From DASTHS01 sp035718085 (GTDB taxonomy: Bacteria > Actinomycetota > Acidimicrobiia > Acidimicrobiales > Palsa-688), in contig DASTHS010000213.1 in NCBI GenBank assembly GCA_035718085.1, positions 1-6,454 of the forward strand: DNA of 6,454 bases, given 5' to 3'. The notes below the pieces were generated by a model. It did no database searches. It was not told where the DNA came from and was given only the letters and a program-made list of their open reading frames with translations. Made by a program: the position numbers and the translations under genes. This document shows positions 1 to 5,234 of the stretch, piece after piece. The number at the start of each line of letters is the position of its first letter. Within the stretch, counting starts at the first letter, position 1.

Positions 1-830
1 GGCTCAAAGACGAAGACCTCGTCACCCAGGTCATCCACACCAGCGCCCACGCCCACCTGCTGTGCTTCTCGAACCGGGGCCGGGTGTACCGGCTGCGGGC
101 CTACGAGGTGCCGATCAAGGAGCGGACGGCCCGGGGCACCCCGATCGTGAACCTGCTGCCGCTCGCCCCCGACGAGCGCATCCAGACCCTGATCGACACC
201 CGGGAGTTCCCCGCCGACCGGTACCTCATGTTCGCCACCCGCGGTGGCCAGGTGAAGAAGACCACCTTCGCCGAGTACGACAAGAGCCGCCGCGACGGGT
301 TCATCGCCATCAGCCTCCGCGGCGGCGACGAGCTGGTGAAGGTGATCGTCACCGGCGGCGACGACGACATCTTCATGGTGTCGCTGTCGGGCATGGCCAT
401 CCGCTTCTCCGAGACCGAGGTGCGGGCCATGGGCCGCGACGCCGCCGGGGTGCGGGGCATGCAGCTGCGCTCCGGCGACGAGGTCGTCTCCCTCGACGTC
501 GCCCGCGACGAGACCTCGATCCTGATCGTCACCGACGCCGGGTTCGGCAAGCGCACCCAGCTGCACCACTTCAACCGGCAGGGCCGGGGCGGCCTGGGGG
601 TGCGGGGCATCCGCCTCACCGCCCAGCGCGGCCGGGTGGTCGCCGCGTTCATGGTCGGCCTGGACGACGACATCCTGGTCATCTCTTCCGCGGCGGTCGT
701 GGTACGCATGCCCGTGCGGCAAATATCGAGCCAGGGGCGGGACGCCACCGGTGTTCGGGTAGTCAGTCTCGATAGCGGTCAGGTCGTGGCCTCGGTGGCC
801 CCGGTGCTGGCGGTGGAGGAGAGCGACTGA
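1..830 (+). CDS. gyrA: DNA gyrase subunit A, C-terminal domain (5' end outside window)
   Basis: This is the 3' part of gyrA; the reading frame is open from position 3 (275 codons plus TGA at 828-830). GyrA is the DNA-cleaving subunit of type II topoisomerase gyrase. The part seen here is the C-terminal beta-pinwheel, which wraps DNA and enables negative supercoiling. Family-typical segments are visible: NRGRVYRLRAYEVP, then ARGTPIVNLLPL, ATRGGQVKK, SGMAIRFSETEVRAMGRDAAG and QGRGGLGVRGIRL (QGRGGLG at 579-599, a GyrA-box-like blade motif). The canonical GyrA box (QRRGGKG-like) of the first blade would lie just left of the window. The breakage-reunion domain with the catalytic tyrosine is also outside. 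The protein ends shortly after the last blade (VEESD), without the long acidic tail of some homologues. Its stop overlaps the next gene's ATG (TGATG), so the two are probably co-transcribed. Identification is firm. Confidence 0.97.
   Translation, partial: LKDEDLVTQVIHTSAHAHLLCFSNRGRVYRLRAYEVPIKERTARGTPIVNLLPLAPDERIQTLIDTREFPADRYLMFATRGGQVKKTTFAEYDKSRRDGFIAISLRGGDELVKVIVTGGDDDIFMVSLSGMAIRFSETEVRAMGRDAAGVRGMQLRSGDEVVSLDVARDETSILIVTDAGFGKRTQLHHFNRQGRGGLGVRGIRLTAQRGRVVAAFMVGLDDDILVISSAAVVVRMPVRQISSQGRDATGVRVVSLDSGQVVASVAPVLAVEESD
815..821 (+). promoter_or_regulatory. Ribosome binding site of the DUF3566 gene, inside gyrA
   Basis: GGAGGAG ends 8 nt before the ATG at 830 and lies within the last codons of gyrA. 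It is a strong Shine-Dalgarno match. Together with the TGATG stop/start overlap it fixes the start of the downstream gene and argues for translational coupling to gyrA. Confidence 0.75.
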
Positions 831-1807
831 TGGCCGAACCCGGGCAGTGGCTGGACGCCGGCACCGACGACGTCGGTGACGGGCCGCTGCCCCCCGGCTA
901 CGGCCCGCTCGGCGCGCCCTCGACCGACGAAGCCGCCGACGGGCCGCCCGCCGGCCCGTGGTGGGCCCGGCACCGGCCGGGTGGCTCCCGCGGCTGGGGT
1001 GTCGACGACGAGGCCGACGGCCCCGACGCCGGCCCCGACGCCGGCGCCGGCCCGGCGGTCGCCCACAGCTGGCAGGGCGGTGACGGCCAGCCGGTCGCCC
1101 CGGCGGAGCCGGCCGAGGCGCCGTCGTGGTCGACGGCGCCGCCGGCCGCCCACGACCAGCCCGCACCTGTCGACGCGCCCGCCGGCGGGGCGGCGGGGGT
1201 CGGGTCGGGCGTCGACGAGCCGACCGCGGCGGTGCCGGTCGTCGCCGGTGGTGCGGCCGACCCGTCGCCGGCACCTGTGACCGCGGGAGCCGGGCCCTCC
1301 GCCCCCGCCGCCGCAGGGGCCGCCGCCGCAGGGGCGCCCCGAAGCCGCCCCCTGCCCCCCGGCGCCGTGCCCGCCGGCCGCCGCCCCGGTGGCGTCGAAC
1401 CCGCGGGTGGTCCGGCGCGGCCGCGGCCCCGGCCCGATGGCCAGCGGGCGCGCGGGGCGCTGCGGTCCCGGCGGCTGGTGCACCGCATCGACGTCTGGAG
1501 CGTCTTCAAGGTCTCGGTGGCGTTCTACGCCCTGGTGGTGCTCGTGTTGGTGATCGCCGGCATCATCGTGTGGAACGTGGCCGACGCCTTCGGGCTGATC
1601 ACCAGCCTGGAGAAGAGCATCCGCACCCTCTTCTCGCTCAAGACCTTCCACCTCCACGCCGCCACCACGCTGCTCTACTCGGTGCTGATCGGCGCGGTGC
1701 TCTGCGTGTTCGGGGCGCTGGTCAACACCTTGCTGGCCACGATCTACAACCTGATCAGCGACGTGGTCGGCGGCGTGCAGGTCGTGGTCGTCGGCGACGA
1801 CGAGTAG
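830..1807 (+). CDS. DUF3566 family membrane protein
   Basis: A 325-aa protein with two parts. Residues 1 to about 205 are low complexity, rich in Pro, Ala, Gly and Asp (for example GPDAGPDAGAGP), and almost certainly disordered and cytoplasmic. A basic stretch (RPRPRPDGQRARGALRSRR, about 197-215) precedes the conserved module, which begins near VHRIDVWSVFKVSV. Predicted membrane helices lie at about 228-250 (FYALVVLVLVIAGIIVW) and 277-306. Between them is an amphipathic stretch (ADAFGLITSLEKSIRTLF). This pattern, and the position directly after gyrA, is that of the DUF3566 family (Rv0007 in M. tuberculosis), whose biochemical role is not established. The ATG at 830 overlaps the gyrA stop and has a good ribosome binding site. 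The disordered arm is long for the family and contains small in-frame repeats. Family assignment is strong; function is unknown. Confidence 0.92.
   Translation: MAEPGQWLDAGTDDVGDGPLPPGYGPLGAPSTDEAADGPPAGPWWARHRPGGSRGWGVDDEADGPDAGPDAGAGPAVAHSWQGGDGQPVAPAEPAEAPSWSTAPPAAHDQPAPVDAPAGGAAGVGSGVDEPTAAVPVVAGGAADPSPAPVTAGAGPSAPAAAGAAAAGAPRSRPLPPGAVPAGRRPGGVEPAGGPARPRPRPDGQRARGALRSRRLVHRIDVWSVFKVSVAFYALVVLVLVIAGIIVWNVADAFGLITSLEKSIRTLFSLKTFHLHAATTLLYSVLIGAVLCVFGALVNTLLATIYNLISDVVGGVQVVVVGDDE
1307..1335 (+). repeat. Two-copy 15-bp tandem repeat in the disordered arm
   Basis: GCCGCCGCAGGGGC occurs at 1307-1320 and again at 1322-1335, a 15-bp period. It encodes an in-frame Ala/Gly repeat (about residues 160-168) in the DUF3566 protein's disordered region. 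The period is a multiple of three, so copy-number change would preserve the frame. Confidence 0.7.
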
Positions 1808-1810
1808 CGG

Positions 1811-1829
1811 GCCGGGCGCCCCGCCCGGC
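1811..1829. terminator. GC hairpin in the convergent gap, possible bidirectional terminator
   Basis: GCCGGGCG (1811-1818) and CGCCCGGC (1822-1829) form an 8-bp perfect stem with a CCC loop. It lies 3 bp after the DUF3566 stop and between two convergent transcription units (stops at 1807 and 1861-1859). A larger alternative pairing uses GGGCCG (1809-1814) and CGGCCC (1835-1840). There is no T-tract on either side, so this is not a canonical intrinsic terminator. U-less GC hairpins have been proposed as terminators in actinobacteria; position is the main support here. Confidence 0.45.
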
Positions 1830-1858
1830 GGGGGCGGCCCGGCAACGCCGAGGGGTGC

Positions 1859-2779
1859 CTAGGAGGGCCGGTCGCCGCCGATGCCGCGGGCCACGTCGAA
1901 GCGGTCGACCCGGTCGCGCATCGACACCACCACCCGCGGCCGCAGGTTGGTGTGGACGCCGGCCGTGAGGGCGACGGCGGTGCCCCAGCAGGTGAACCCG
2001 ACGACGTGGGACGCGAACGGCAGCGGCCGGTCGACCAGCTGCACGGCGACGACCCCGGCCGCGCCCATGCGCTGCGCGGACTCCTGCAGGCGGCCCATCC
2101 CCAGCTCCCGGGCCTCGTAGAGGGCGTTGGTGTAGTTCTCCAGCTCGACGTTCTGGCCCGCCTGCGAGAACACCTGCCCGATCTTGCGGTAGGGCACCTG
2201 GGCGAACGCCGTGCCGAACGCCAGGCCGAGGGGCGACCACCCGGCCCCGTGGAGCAGGGCGAAGTCCCGGGTCGACAGGTCGCTCATCCACGCCCCGCTG
2301 TGGCCGCCGCTGGCGCCGACCGGGCGCACGGCGGTGCCGACGAGGGTCACCTCGGCGACGTGCTGGTGCACGGCCACCTCGACCTCGACCCCGATCACCC
2401 CGTGGCCGCCGGCGGAGTTGCAGTCGTTGCGCATCCTGGCCACCGCGCTGGCCATCGCCGAGGTGAACGGCCCCGACGCGGCGTCGGGGCCGTTCCAGCC
2501 GGAGGTGGTCCAGCTGAACACCTGCGCCGGCAGTGACGCCACCGACGCACCCACGACCAGGTCGACGGGCTCCCAGCCGATCGAGTGCAGCAGCAGGGTC
2601 TCGTCGATCGACAGGTCGGAGGTGGCGCCCCCCGCCGACCGGCTGCGCGGCGCGCCCCCGGAGGAGGGCCGGTGGTGGCGGCCGGCGTCGAACGCCCCGG
2701 CCGGGTCGCCGTCCCCGGTGCGGGCAGCGCCGAACAGCTCGGCGATGCGCTCGGGGGACATGGCCGGCTGGTCGCTCAC
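1859..2779 (-). CDS. Two-domain YbjQ-like protein, fourth gene of the operon
   Basis: A 306-aa protein. I choose the GTG at 2779 because it overlaps the preceding stop as GTGA, as at the other junctions; the ATG at 2761 (MSPERIAELFG) is an alternative six residues in. Residues 1-50 are a linker-like head. The first YbjQ-like domain spans about 52-154: TSDLSIDETLLLHSIGW, VVGASV, AVARMRNDC, GGHGVIGVEVEV, LVGTAV. The second spans about 165-272 and is closer to consensus: MSDLSTRDFALLHGAGW, ENYTNALYEARELGMGRL, MGAAGVVAVQLVD, CWGTAV. YbjQ/UPF0145 (PF01906) is a small alpha/beta family annotated as putative heavy-metal-binding; its true ligand is not settled. No signal peptide or membrane helix is evident. 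The first domain has lost the YxxARE signature and carries a Trp/Gly/Ser-rich segment (about 89-103) in its place. The tail (272-306) is basic and unassigned. Domain assignment is strong; function is unknown. Confidence 0.87.
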   Translation of the reverse strand: MSDQPAMSPERIAELFGAARTGDGDPAGAFDAGRHHRPSSGGAPRSRSAGGATSDLSIDETLLLHSIGWEPVDLVVGASVASLPAQVFSWTTSGWNGPDAASGPFTSAMASAVARMRNDCNSAGGHGVIGVEVEVAVHQHVAEVTLVGTAVRPVGASGGHSGAWMSDLSTRDFALLHGAGWSPLGLAFGTAFAQVPYRKIGQVFSQAGQNVELENYTNALYEARELGMGRLQESAQRMGAAGVVAVQLVDRPLPFASHVVGFTCWGTAVALTAGVHTNLRPRVVVSMRDRVDRFDVARGIGGDRPS

Positions 2780-3627
2780 GACAGGCGCACCGTGGGGACG
2801 GGGGCGGGCAGCGGGTCGACGTCGTGCACCCGTCGCACCTTGGTGCCCCGCAGCACGGCGGTGTGGGTCGACCCCCTCCCGGCGACCTGCAGGTCGGCGC
2901 CGTGCAGCGAGCAGTCGCCGAGGGTGGCGCGCAGGCGCTCGCGCACCAGCCGGCGGGCCTGGGTGGCGGCGTCGGAGAGCTGCACCACCTCGCCGCCGCG
3001 GCGCACCACCCCGGTGGCGTCCCACCTGCCGTGCTCGAGGATCTCGGTGGCGCAGCTCGCCAGCACGTGCACCTGGCAGTAGGCGCCGGCCACCGACACC
3101 GGCACCAGGCCCGCCTCGAACAGCTTCACCAGCTTGGCGCCGGCCAGGTACGTCGACCACGGCGGCCCGGCCGGCCCGGCGCCTTCCAGCACCACGGCCG
3201 TGCCCACCAGGTGGAACTCCCGCACGTGCTCGTCGATGAGCGACTTGGTGGCGTCGATCACCCCGATCACGCCGTGGGCGCCGCGCGCCGCCGCCTCCTC
3301 GAGCATGCGGCTGTGGGCGGCGTTGTAGCCGGCGGCCCACACGTCGGCGAGGGCGGCGGCCTCCCAGTTGGCCCCGTTCACCTGCTCGTTCGGGTCGTGC
3401 ACCCCCCAGCCGTGCGGGCAGGGGTAGTAGTCGAGCTGCCGGTAGCCGTAGCCGCCGTAGGTGTAGAGGCCCCGCTGCCAGCCCATGACGCAGAACCCCT
3501 GGACGATGCCGGCCGGGCGCATCCCCATCTGCAGGCAGGCGGCGAAGTCCGAGACGCTCAGCGCCGCGCTCCAGCCCGCCGCCGCCAGGCGGCGGCCGGC
3601 CGCCTCCGGCAGATCGGTGGTGCTCAT
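2776..3627 (-). CDS. Diverged two-domain YbjQ-like protein, third gene of the operon
   Basis: A 283-aa protein starting at ATG 3627-3625, which overlaps the previous gene's stop as ATGA. Its own stop overlaps the next start as GTGA. Residues 1-19 resemble the head of the upstream paralogue (MSTTDLPEAAGRRL against LPKGAGRRL). The first YbjQ-like domain runs about 23-147: LSVSDFAACLQMGMRPAGIV, then MLEEAAARGAHGVIGV and FHLVGTAV near its end. It is interrupted at about 53-83 by an insertion rich in Tyr, Gly, Cys and His (YTYGGYGYRQLDYY, then PCPHGWGVHDPN). The second domain (about 157-268) is degenerate: EAGLVPVSVAGAYCQVHVLA matches the first strands and LRGTKVRRV replaces the usual GTAV strand, but the ARE helix is not recognisable. 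Six cysteines (31, 46, 70, 184, 192, 239) are notable, since the neighbouring operon proteins have only one to three each. It is a clear paralogue by architecture but the least conserved member; it may have a different role. Confidence 0.82.
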   Translation of the reverse strand: MSTTDLPEAAGRRLAAAGWSAALSVSDFAACLQMGMRPAGIVQGFCVMGWQRGLYTYGGYGYRQLDYYPCPHGWGVHDPNEQVNGANWEAAALADVWAAGYNAAHSRMLEEAAARGAHGVIGVIDATKSLIDEHVREFHLVGTAVVLEGAGPAGPPWSTYLAGAKLVKLFEAGLVPVSVAGAYCQVHVLASCATEILEHGRWDATGVVRRGGEVVQLSDAATQARRLVRERLRATLGDCSLHGADLQVAGRGSTHTAVLRGTKVRRVHDVDPLPAPVPTVRLS

Positions 3628-4433
3628 TCGCCGTCGAGGGAGATCACCGTGGTCGGTCGGGGCAGGGTGACGTCGCCCGTCTTGACCACGGCGGTGCCGA
3701 GGGAGAGGAACTCGATGGTGTGGCTGCCCCACTGGTGGGACTTCTCCTCGAGGCGCACGCCGACGATGCCGGTGGCGGCCAGCTGCTCCGCCTCGTCCTG
3801 CATGCGGGTCATGGCCAGCTCCCGGGCCTCGTAGAGCGCCTGGGTGAAGTTCGGCAGCTCGGTGTTCTGGCCGATCGACCCGAGGGTCTGGCCGAGGCCC
3901 CGGTGGGCGATGTGGTAGACGCAGGTGCCCATCACCAGGCCCTGGGGCACGTACCCGGTCTGCATGAGGGTCCAGAAGTCCTGCCCCGACAGGTCTGAGG
4001 TGAACGGCTTGCCGAGCTTGTTGCGGTAGTCGCCGCCGTTCTCGGCCTTGACCGCGGTGCCCACGGCGATGAACTCCGCGGCGTCGTTGCCCCACTCGTA
4101 GTAGTTCACGTCGAGGCGCACGCCGACCACGCCGTCGGCGCCGAGCTCGGCGGCCTCCTCCTCCATGCGGGTCATGGCCAGCTCGCGGGCGTTGTACATG
4201 GCCGCCGTGAGCTTGTCGAGCTCCTGGCTCTGGCCCCACTTCCGGGTCTGCAACCCGATGTGGTAGATCGAGCTGCCCATCACGAAGCCGAGCGGGTGGA
4301 AGCCGACCTCCTTGATCAGGAGGAACTCGTTCACGCTGAGGTCCGAGGTGAACAGCCCGTTCTCGAGCTCCTTGAGCCGCCGGCCGGCGCCCTTCGGGAG
4401 GTCGGCGGGCAGTTGGGGGTCGCCGGTGCTCAT
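3624..4433 (-). CDS. Tandem YbjQ-domain protein, second gene of the operon
   Basis: A 269-aa protein and the best-conserved YbjQ member here. The start is ATG 4433-4431: it overlaps the upstream stop as ATGA and has GGAGG six bases upstream (complement of 4440-4444). Longer readings upstream run through the preceding gene and are rejected. Two obvious repeats are visible. Repeat 1 (about 28-130) contains FTSDLSVNEFLLIKEVGF, GFVMGSSIYHIG, YNARELAMTRMEEEAAELGA, DGVVGVRLDVN and IAVGTAV. Repeat 2 (about 144-251) contains FTSDLSGQDFWTLMQTGY, GLVMGTCVYHIA, YEARELAMTRMQDEAEQLAA, TGIVGVRLEE and LSLGTAV. The central A-R-E-L-A helix, the GADGVVGVR-type strand and the terminal GTAV strand are YbjQ/UPF0145 (PF01906) hallmarks. 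Single-domain homologues are about 100-110 aa, so this is an internal duplication. It is predicted cytosolic. The family is labelled putative heavy-metal-binding, but I see no conserved Cys/His cluster that would prove it. Confidence 0.92.
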   Translation of the reverse strand: MSTGDPQLPADLPKGAGRRLKELENGLFTSDLSVNEFLLIKEVGFHPLGFVMGSSIYHIGLQTRKWGQSQELDKLTAAMYNARELAMTRMEEEAAELGADGVVGVRLDVNYYEWGNDAAEFIAVGTAVKAENGGDYRNKLGKPFTSDLSGQDFWTLMQTGYVPQGLVMGTCVYHIAHRGLGQTLGSIGQNTELPNFTQALYEARELAMTRMQDEAEQLAATGIVGVRLEEKSHQWGSHTIEFLSLGTAVVKTGDVTLPRPTTVISLDGE

Positions 4434-4849
4434 GTCATGCCTCCGTAGACGAGGTTCTCCAGGGCCATGCGGACCTTCTGGCTGCGGGCCGCCTCCTGCT
4501 TCAACGTGGCGAGCAGCCGCTTGATCCAGGCGTCGAGGTCGCACTGCTCGGAGCGGATGCGGATGCCACCGGAGCTGTGGCCGATGCTGCAGGTCACCCG
4601 GCCCTTGTCGATGGCCGCGGCGAAGGTGTCGTTGGCCAGGGCCACCTCCACGCTCTTGACCTTGTCGCTCTTCTTGAACAGGCCTCCCTCGCGCCGGATG
4701 GTGACGGCGTCGCCGAGGTTGGTGGCCAGCTGCTCGGCGAGCATGGTGAGCAGCGCCGGCTGGTCCTGGTCGCGCGCCAGCAGGGCGGTGGTGGCCAGGT
4801 CGAGGTCGAGGCGGTCTTCGGGCTCGGGGAGCACGGGCAGGTCGCTCAT
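4430..4849 (-). CDS. Uncharacterised 139-aa protein, first gene of the YbjQ operon
   Basis: I do not recognise this family. The ATG at 4849-4847 starts a 139-aa protein (MSDLPVLPEPEDRLDLDL). Longer minus-strand readings cross the intergenic region and the tRNA and are rejected. Upstream there is only a weak purine-rich stretch (GGTGAGAG). The first 20 residues are acidic with prolines. About 20-47 looks helical (TTALLARDQDQPALLTMLAEQLATNLG). About 48-100 alternates strand-like stretches, with a basic GGLFKKSDKVKS segment and VTCSIGHSSGGIRIRSEQC. About 104-134 is a helical, basic C-terminal region (LDAWIKRLLATLKQEAARSQKVRMALENL). Two cysteines (87 and 103) and His91 are present. No membrane segment or signal peptide is seen. 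It overlaps the first YbjQ gene by 4 bp, so it is translationally coupled and likely belongs to the same process, perhaps as a partner or regulator. No motif shows DNA binding. Confidence 0.82.
   Translation of the reverse strand: MSDLPVLPEPEDRLDLDLATTALLARDQDQPALLTMLAEQLATNLGDAVTIRREGGLFKKSDKVKSVEVALANDTFAAAIDKGRVTCSIGHSSGGIRIRSEQCDLDAWIKRLLATLKQEAARSQKVRMALENLVYGGMT
4440..4444 (-). promoter_or_regulatory. Ribosome binding site of the first YbjQ gene
   Basis: The minus strand reads GGAGG six bases before ATG 4433-4431, inside the last codons of the 139-aa gene. This decides the start of the 269-aa YbjQ gene. The next two genes of the operon have no comparable site and probably rely on ATGA/GTGA re-initiation. 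Confidence 0.7.
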
Positions 4850-4907
4850 CGCCGCGAGTCTCTCACCGCCGGCTGGGCTGCGCGGACGGCCCGCGTGGGA
4901 GTTGTTC

Positions 4908-4942
4908 TCCGGAGTGATGGGACGGAGTGTCATCACTCCGGA
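4908..4942. promoter_or_regulatory. Perfect 12-bp inverted repeat, possible operator of the YbjQ operon
   Basis: TCCGGAGTGATG (4908-4919) is repeated as its exact reverse complement, CATCACTCCGGA (4931-4942), with an 11-bp spacer. The spacer holds a third half-copy, CGGAGTG (4923-4929), which can pair with CACTCCG (4934-4940) around a 4-nt loop, so two exclusive hairpins are possible. The site lies between two divergent units (the operon start at 4849 and the tRNA at 5054), where a terminator is not needed. It is 59 bp upstream of the operon's first ATG. Both points favour an operator or a 5'-leader RNA element. The protein that would bind it is unknown. Confidence 0.55.
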
Positions 4943-5029
4943 AGAGGAGCACCCTCGCCCGCGCCCTCGACGTCTTCCTGTCTGTCGTGACCGCCGTCCC
5001 GGCTGCTGCGCCGCCCCGCCGGCGTGCGG

Positions 5030-5035
5030 TAGCGT
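5030..5035 (+). promoter_or_regulatory. Possible -10 element of the tRNA-Ile promoter
   Basis: TAGCGT matches the actinobacterial TANNNT -10 pattern and ends 18 bp before the mature tRNA 5' end, leaving room for a short processed leader. I see no convincing -35 element at the right distance, so this is tentative. The tRNA may instead be read from further upstream. Confidence 0.3.
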
Positions 5036-5053
5036 GACGGTCCGCCACAACGC

Positions 5054-5130
5054 GGGGCTATAGCTCAGCCGGTTAGAGCGCAGCACTGATAATGCTGAGG
5101 TCCCTGGTTCGATTCCAGGTAGCCCCACCA
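5054..5130 (+). tRNA. ileT: tRNA-Ile (GAT anticodon), complete with encoded CCA
   Basis: All arms fold. The acceptor stem is GGGGCTA (5054-5060) with TAGCCCC (5120-5126). The D stem is GCTC (5063-5066) with GAGC (5076-5079). The anticodon stem is CAGCA (5081-5085) with TGCTG (5093-5097). The loop CTGATAA carries anticodon GAT (5088-5090). The variable loop is AGGTC. The T stem is CCTGG/CCAGG around TTCGATT. The discriminator is A (5127), followed by a genome-encoded CCA (5128-5130). It decodes ATC and ATT. Its place downstream of gyrA and the DUF3566 gene matches ileT of other actinobacteria. The usual partner tRNA-Ala is not found next to it; an integrase gene follows instead. Confidence 0.97.
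5088..5130 (+). other. Probable attachment site core in the 3' half of tRNA-Ile
   Basis: Tyrosine integrases often recombine within the anticodon-to-3' end part of a tRNA gene, and the element supplies an identical 3' end so the tRNA stays functional. Here the integrase start codon lies 104 bp past the CCA and the tRNA is intact, as expected. The second copy of the core is not in this window; it should lie beyond position 6454. The core limits are inferred, not seen. Confidence 0.35.
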
Positions 5131-5135
5131 CAAAA

Positions 5136-5151
5136 CCCCTGGTCAGAGGGG
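5136..5151 (+). terminator. Weak hairpin after tRNA-Ile, possible terminator
   Basis: CCCCT (5136-5140) can pair with AGGGG (5147-5151) around a six-base loop, starting five bases after the tRNA CCA. The stem is short and has no T-tract. Position is the only real support, and the sequence may equally belong to the arm of the integrated element. Confidence 0.25.
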
Positions 5152-5183
5152 GTGCGGACCGCAGGCGGCGTGCGGGCCCGCGG

Positions 5184-5209
5184 ATCCATCGAACATCCAT
5201 AGAACATCC
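5184..5209 (+). repeat. Short tandem repeat between tRNA-Ile and the integrase gene
   Basis: ATCCATCGAAC (5184-5194) is followed directly by ATCCATAGAAC (5195-5205) and a third partial ATCC (5206-5209): an 11-bp unit with one difference. One unit is about one helical turn, so both copies face the same side of the DNA. This suits an arm-type site for the integrase or a regulator site for its promoter; neither is proven. Confidence 0.55.
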
Positions 5210-5222
5210 GCTGGCGGCGACG

Positions 5223-5228
5223 TAGCAT
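5223..5228 (+). promoter_or_regulatory. Possible -10 element of a leaderless integrase promoter
   Basis: TAGCAT fits the TANNNT -10 pattern and lies six bases before the GTG at 5235. Transcription would then begin at or very near the start codon, as in leaderless mRNAs, which are common in actinobacteria. The lack of a good Shine-Dalgarno sequence before this GTG agrees. A 17-bp-spaced -35 (TAGAAC, 5200-5205, inside the direct repeats) is a poor match. Confidence 0.4.
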
Positions 5229-5234
5229 CCGCAC

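Noticed and set aside
779..1657. Long minus-strand frame (292 aa) antisense to the DUF3566 gene
   Set aside because: It is low-complexity Arg/Gly translation typical of very GC-rich antisense frames, with no recognisable domain. The plus strand carries a known family with a good ribosome binding site.
1859..3340. 493-aa minus-strand reading extending upstream of the 306-aa YbjQ protein
   Set aside because: The first 187 residues are Arg/Gly/Ala-rich and lie in a shadow frame of the 283-aa gene. The GTGA overlap at 2779 gives a natural start.
2533..3834. 433-aa plus-strand frame opposite the YbjQ operon
   Set aside because: It is Arg/Pro/Ala-rich shadow translation; the minus strand shows clear repeated domains.
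2776..4239. 487-aa minus-strand reading upstream of the 283-aa protein
   Set aside because: Its N-terminal part is a shadow of the 269-aa YbjQ gene; the homology-supported start is the ATG at 3627.
5172..5181. GCGGGCCCGC palindrome between tRNA-Ile and the integrase gene
   Set aside because: A 10-bp GC palindrome is easily found by chance in DNA of this composition, and it has no positional support as a terminator or operator.
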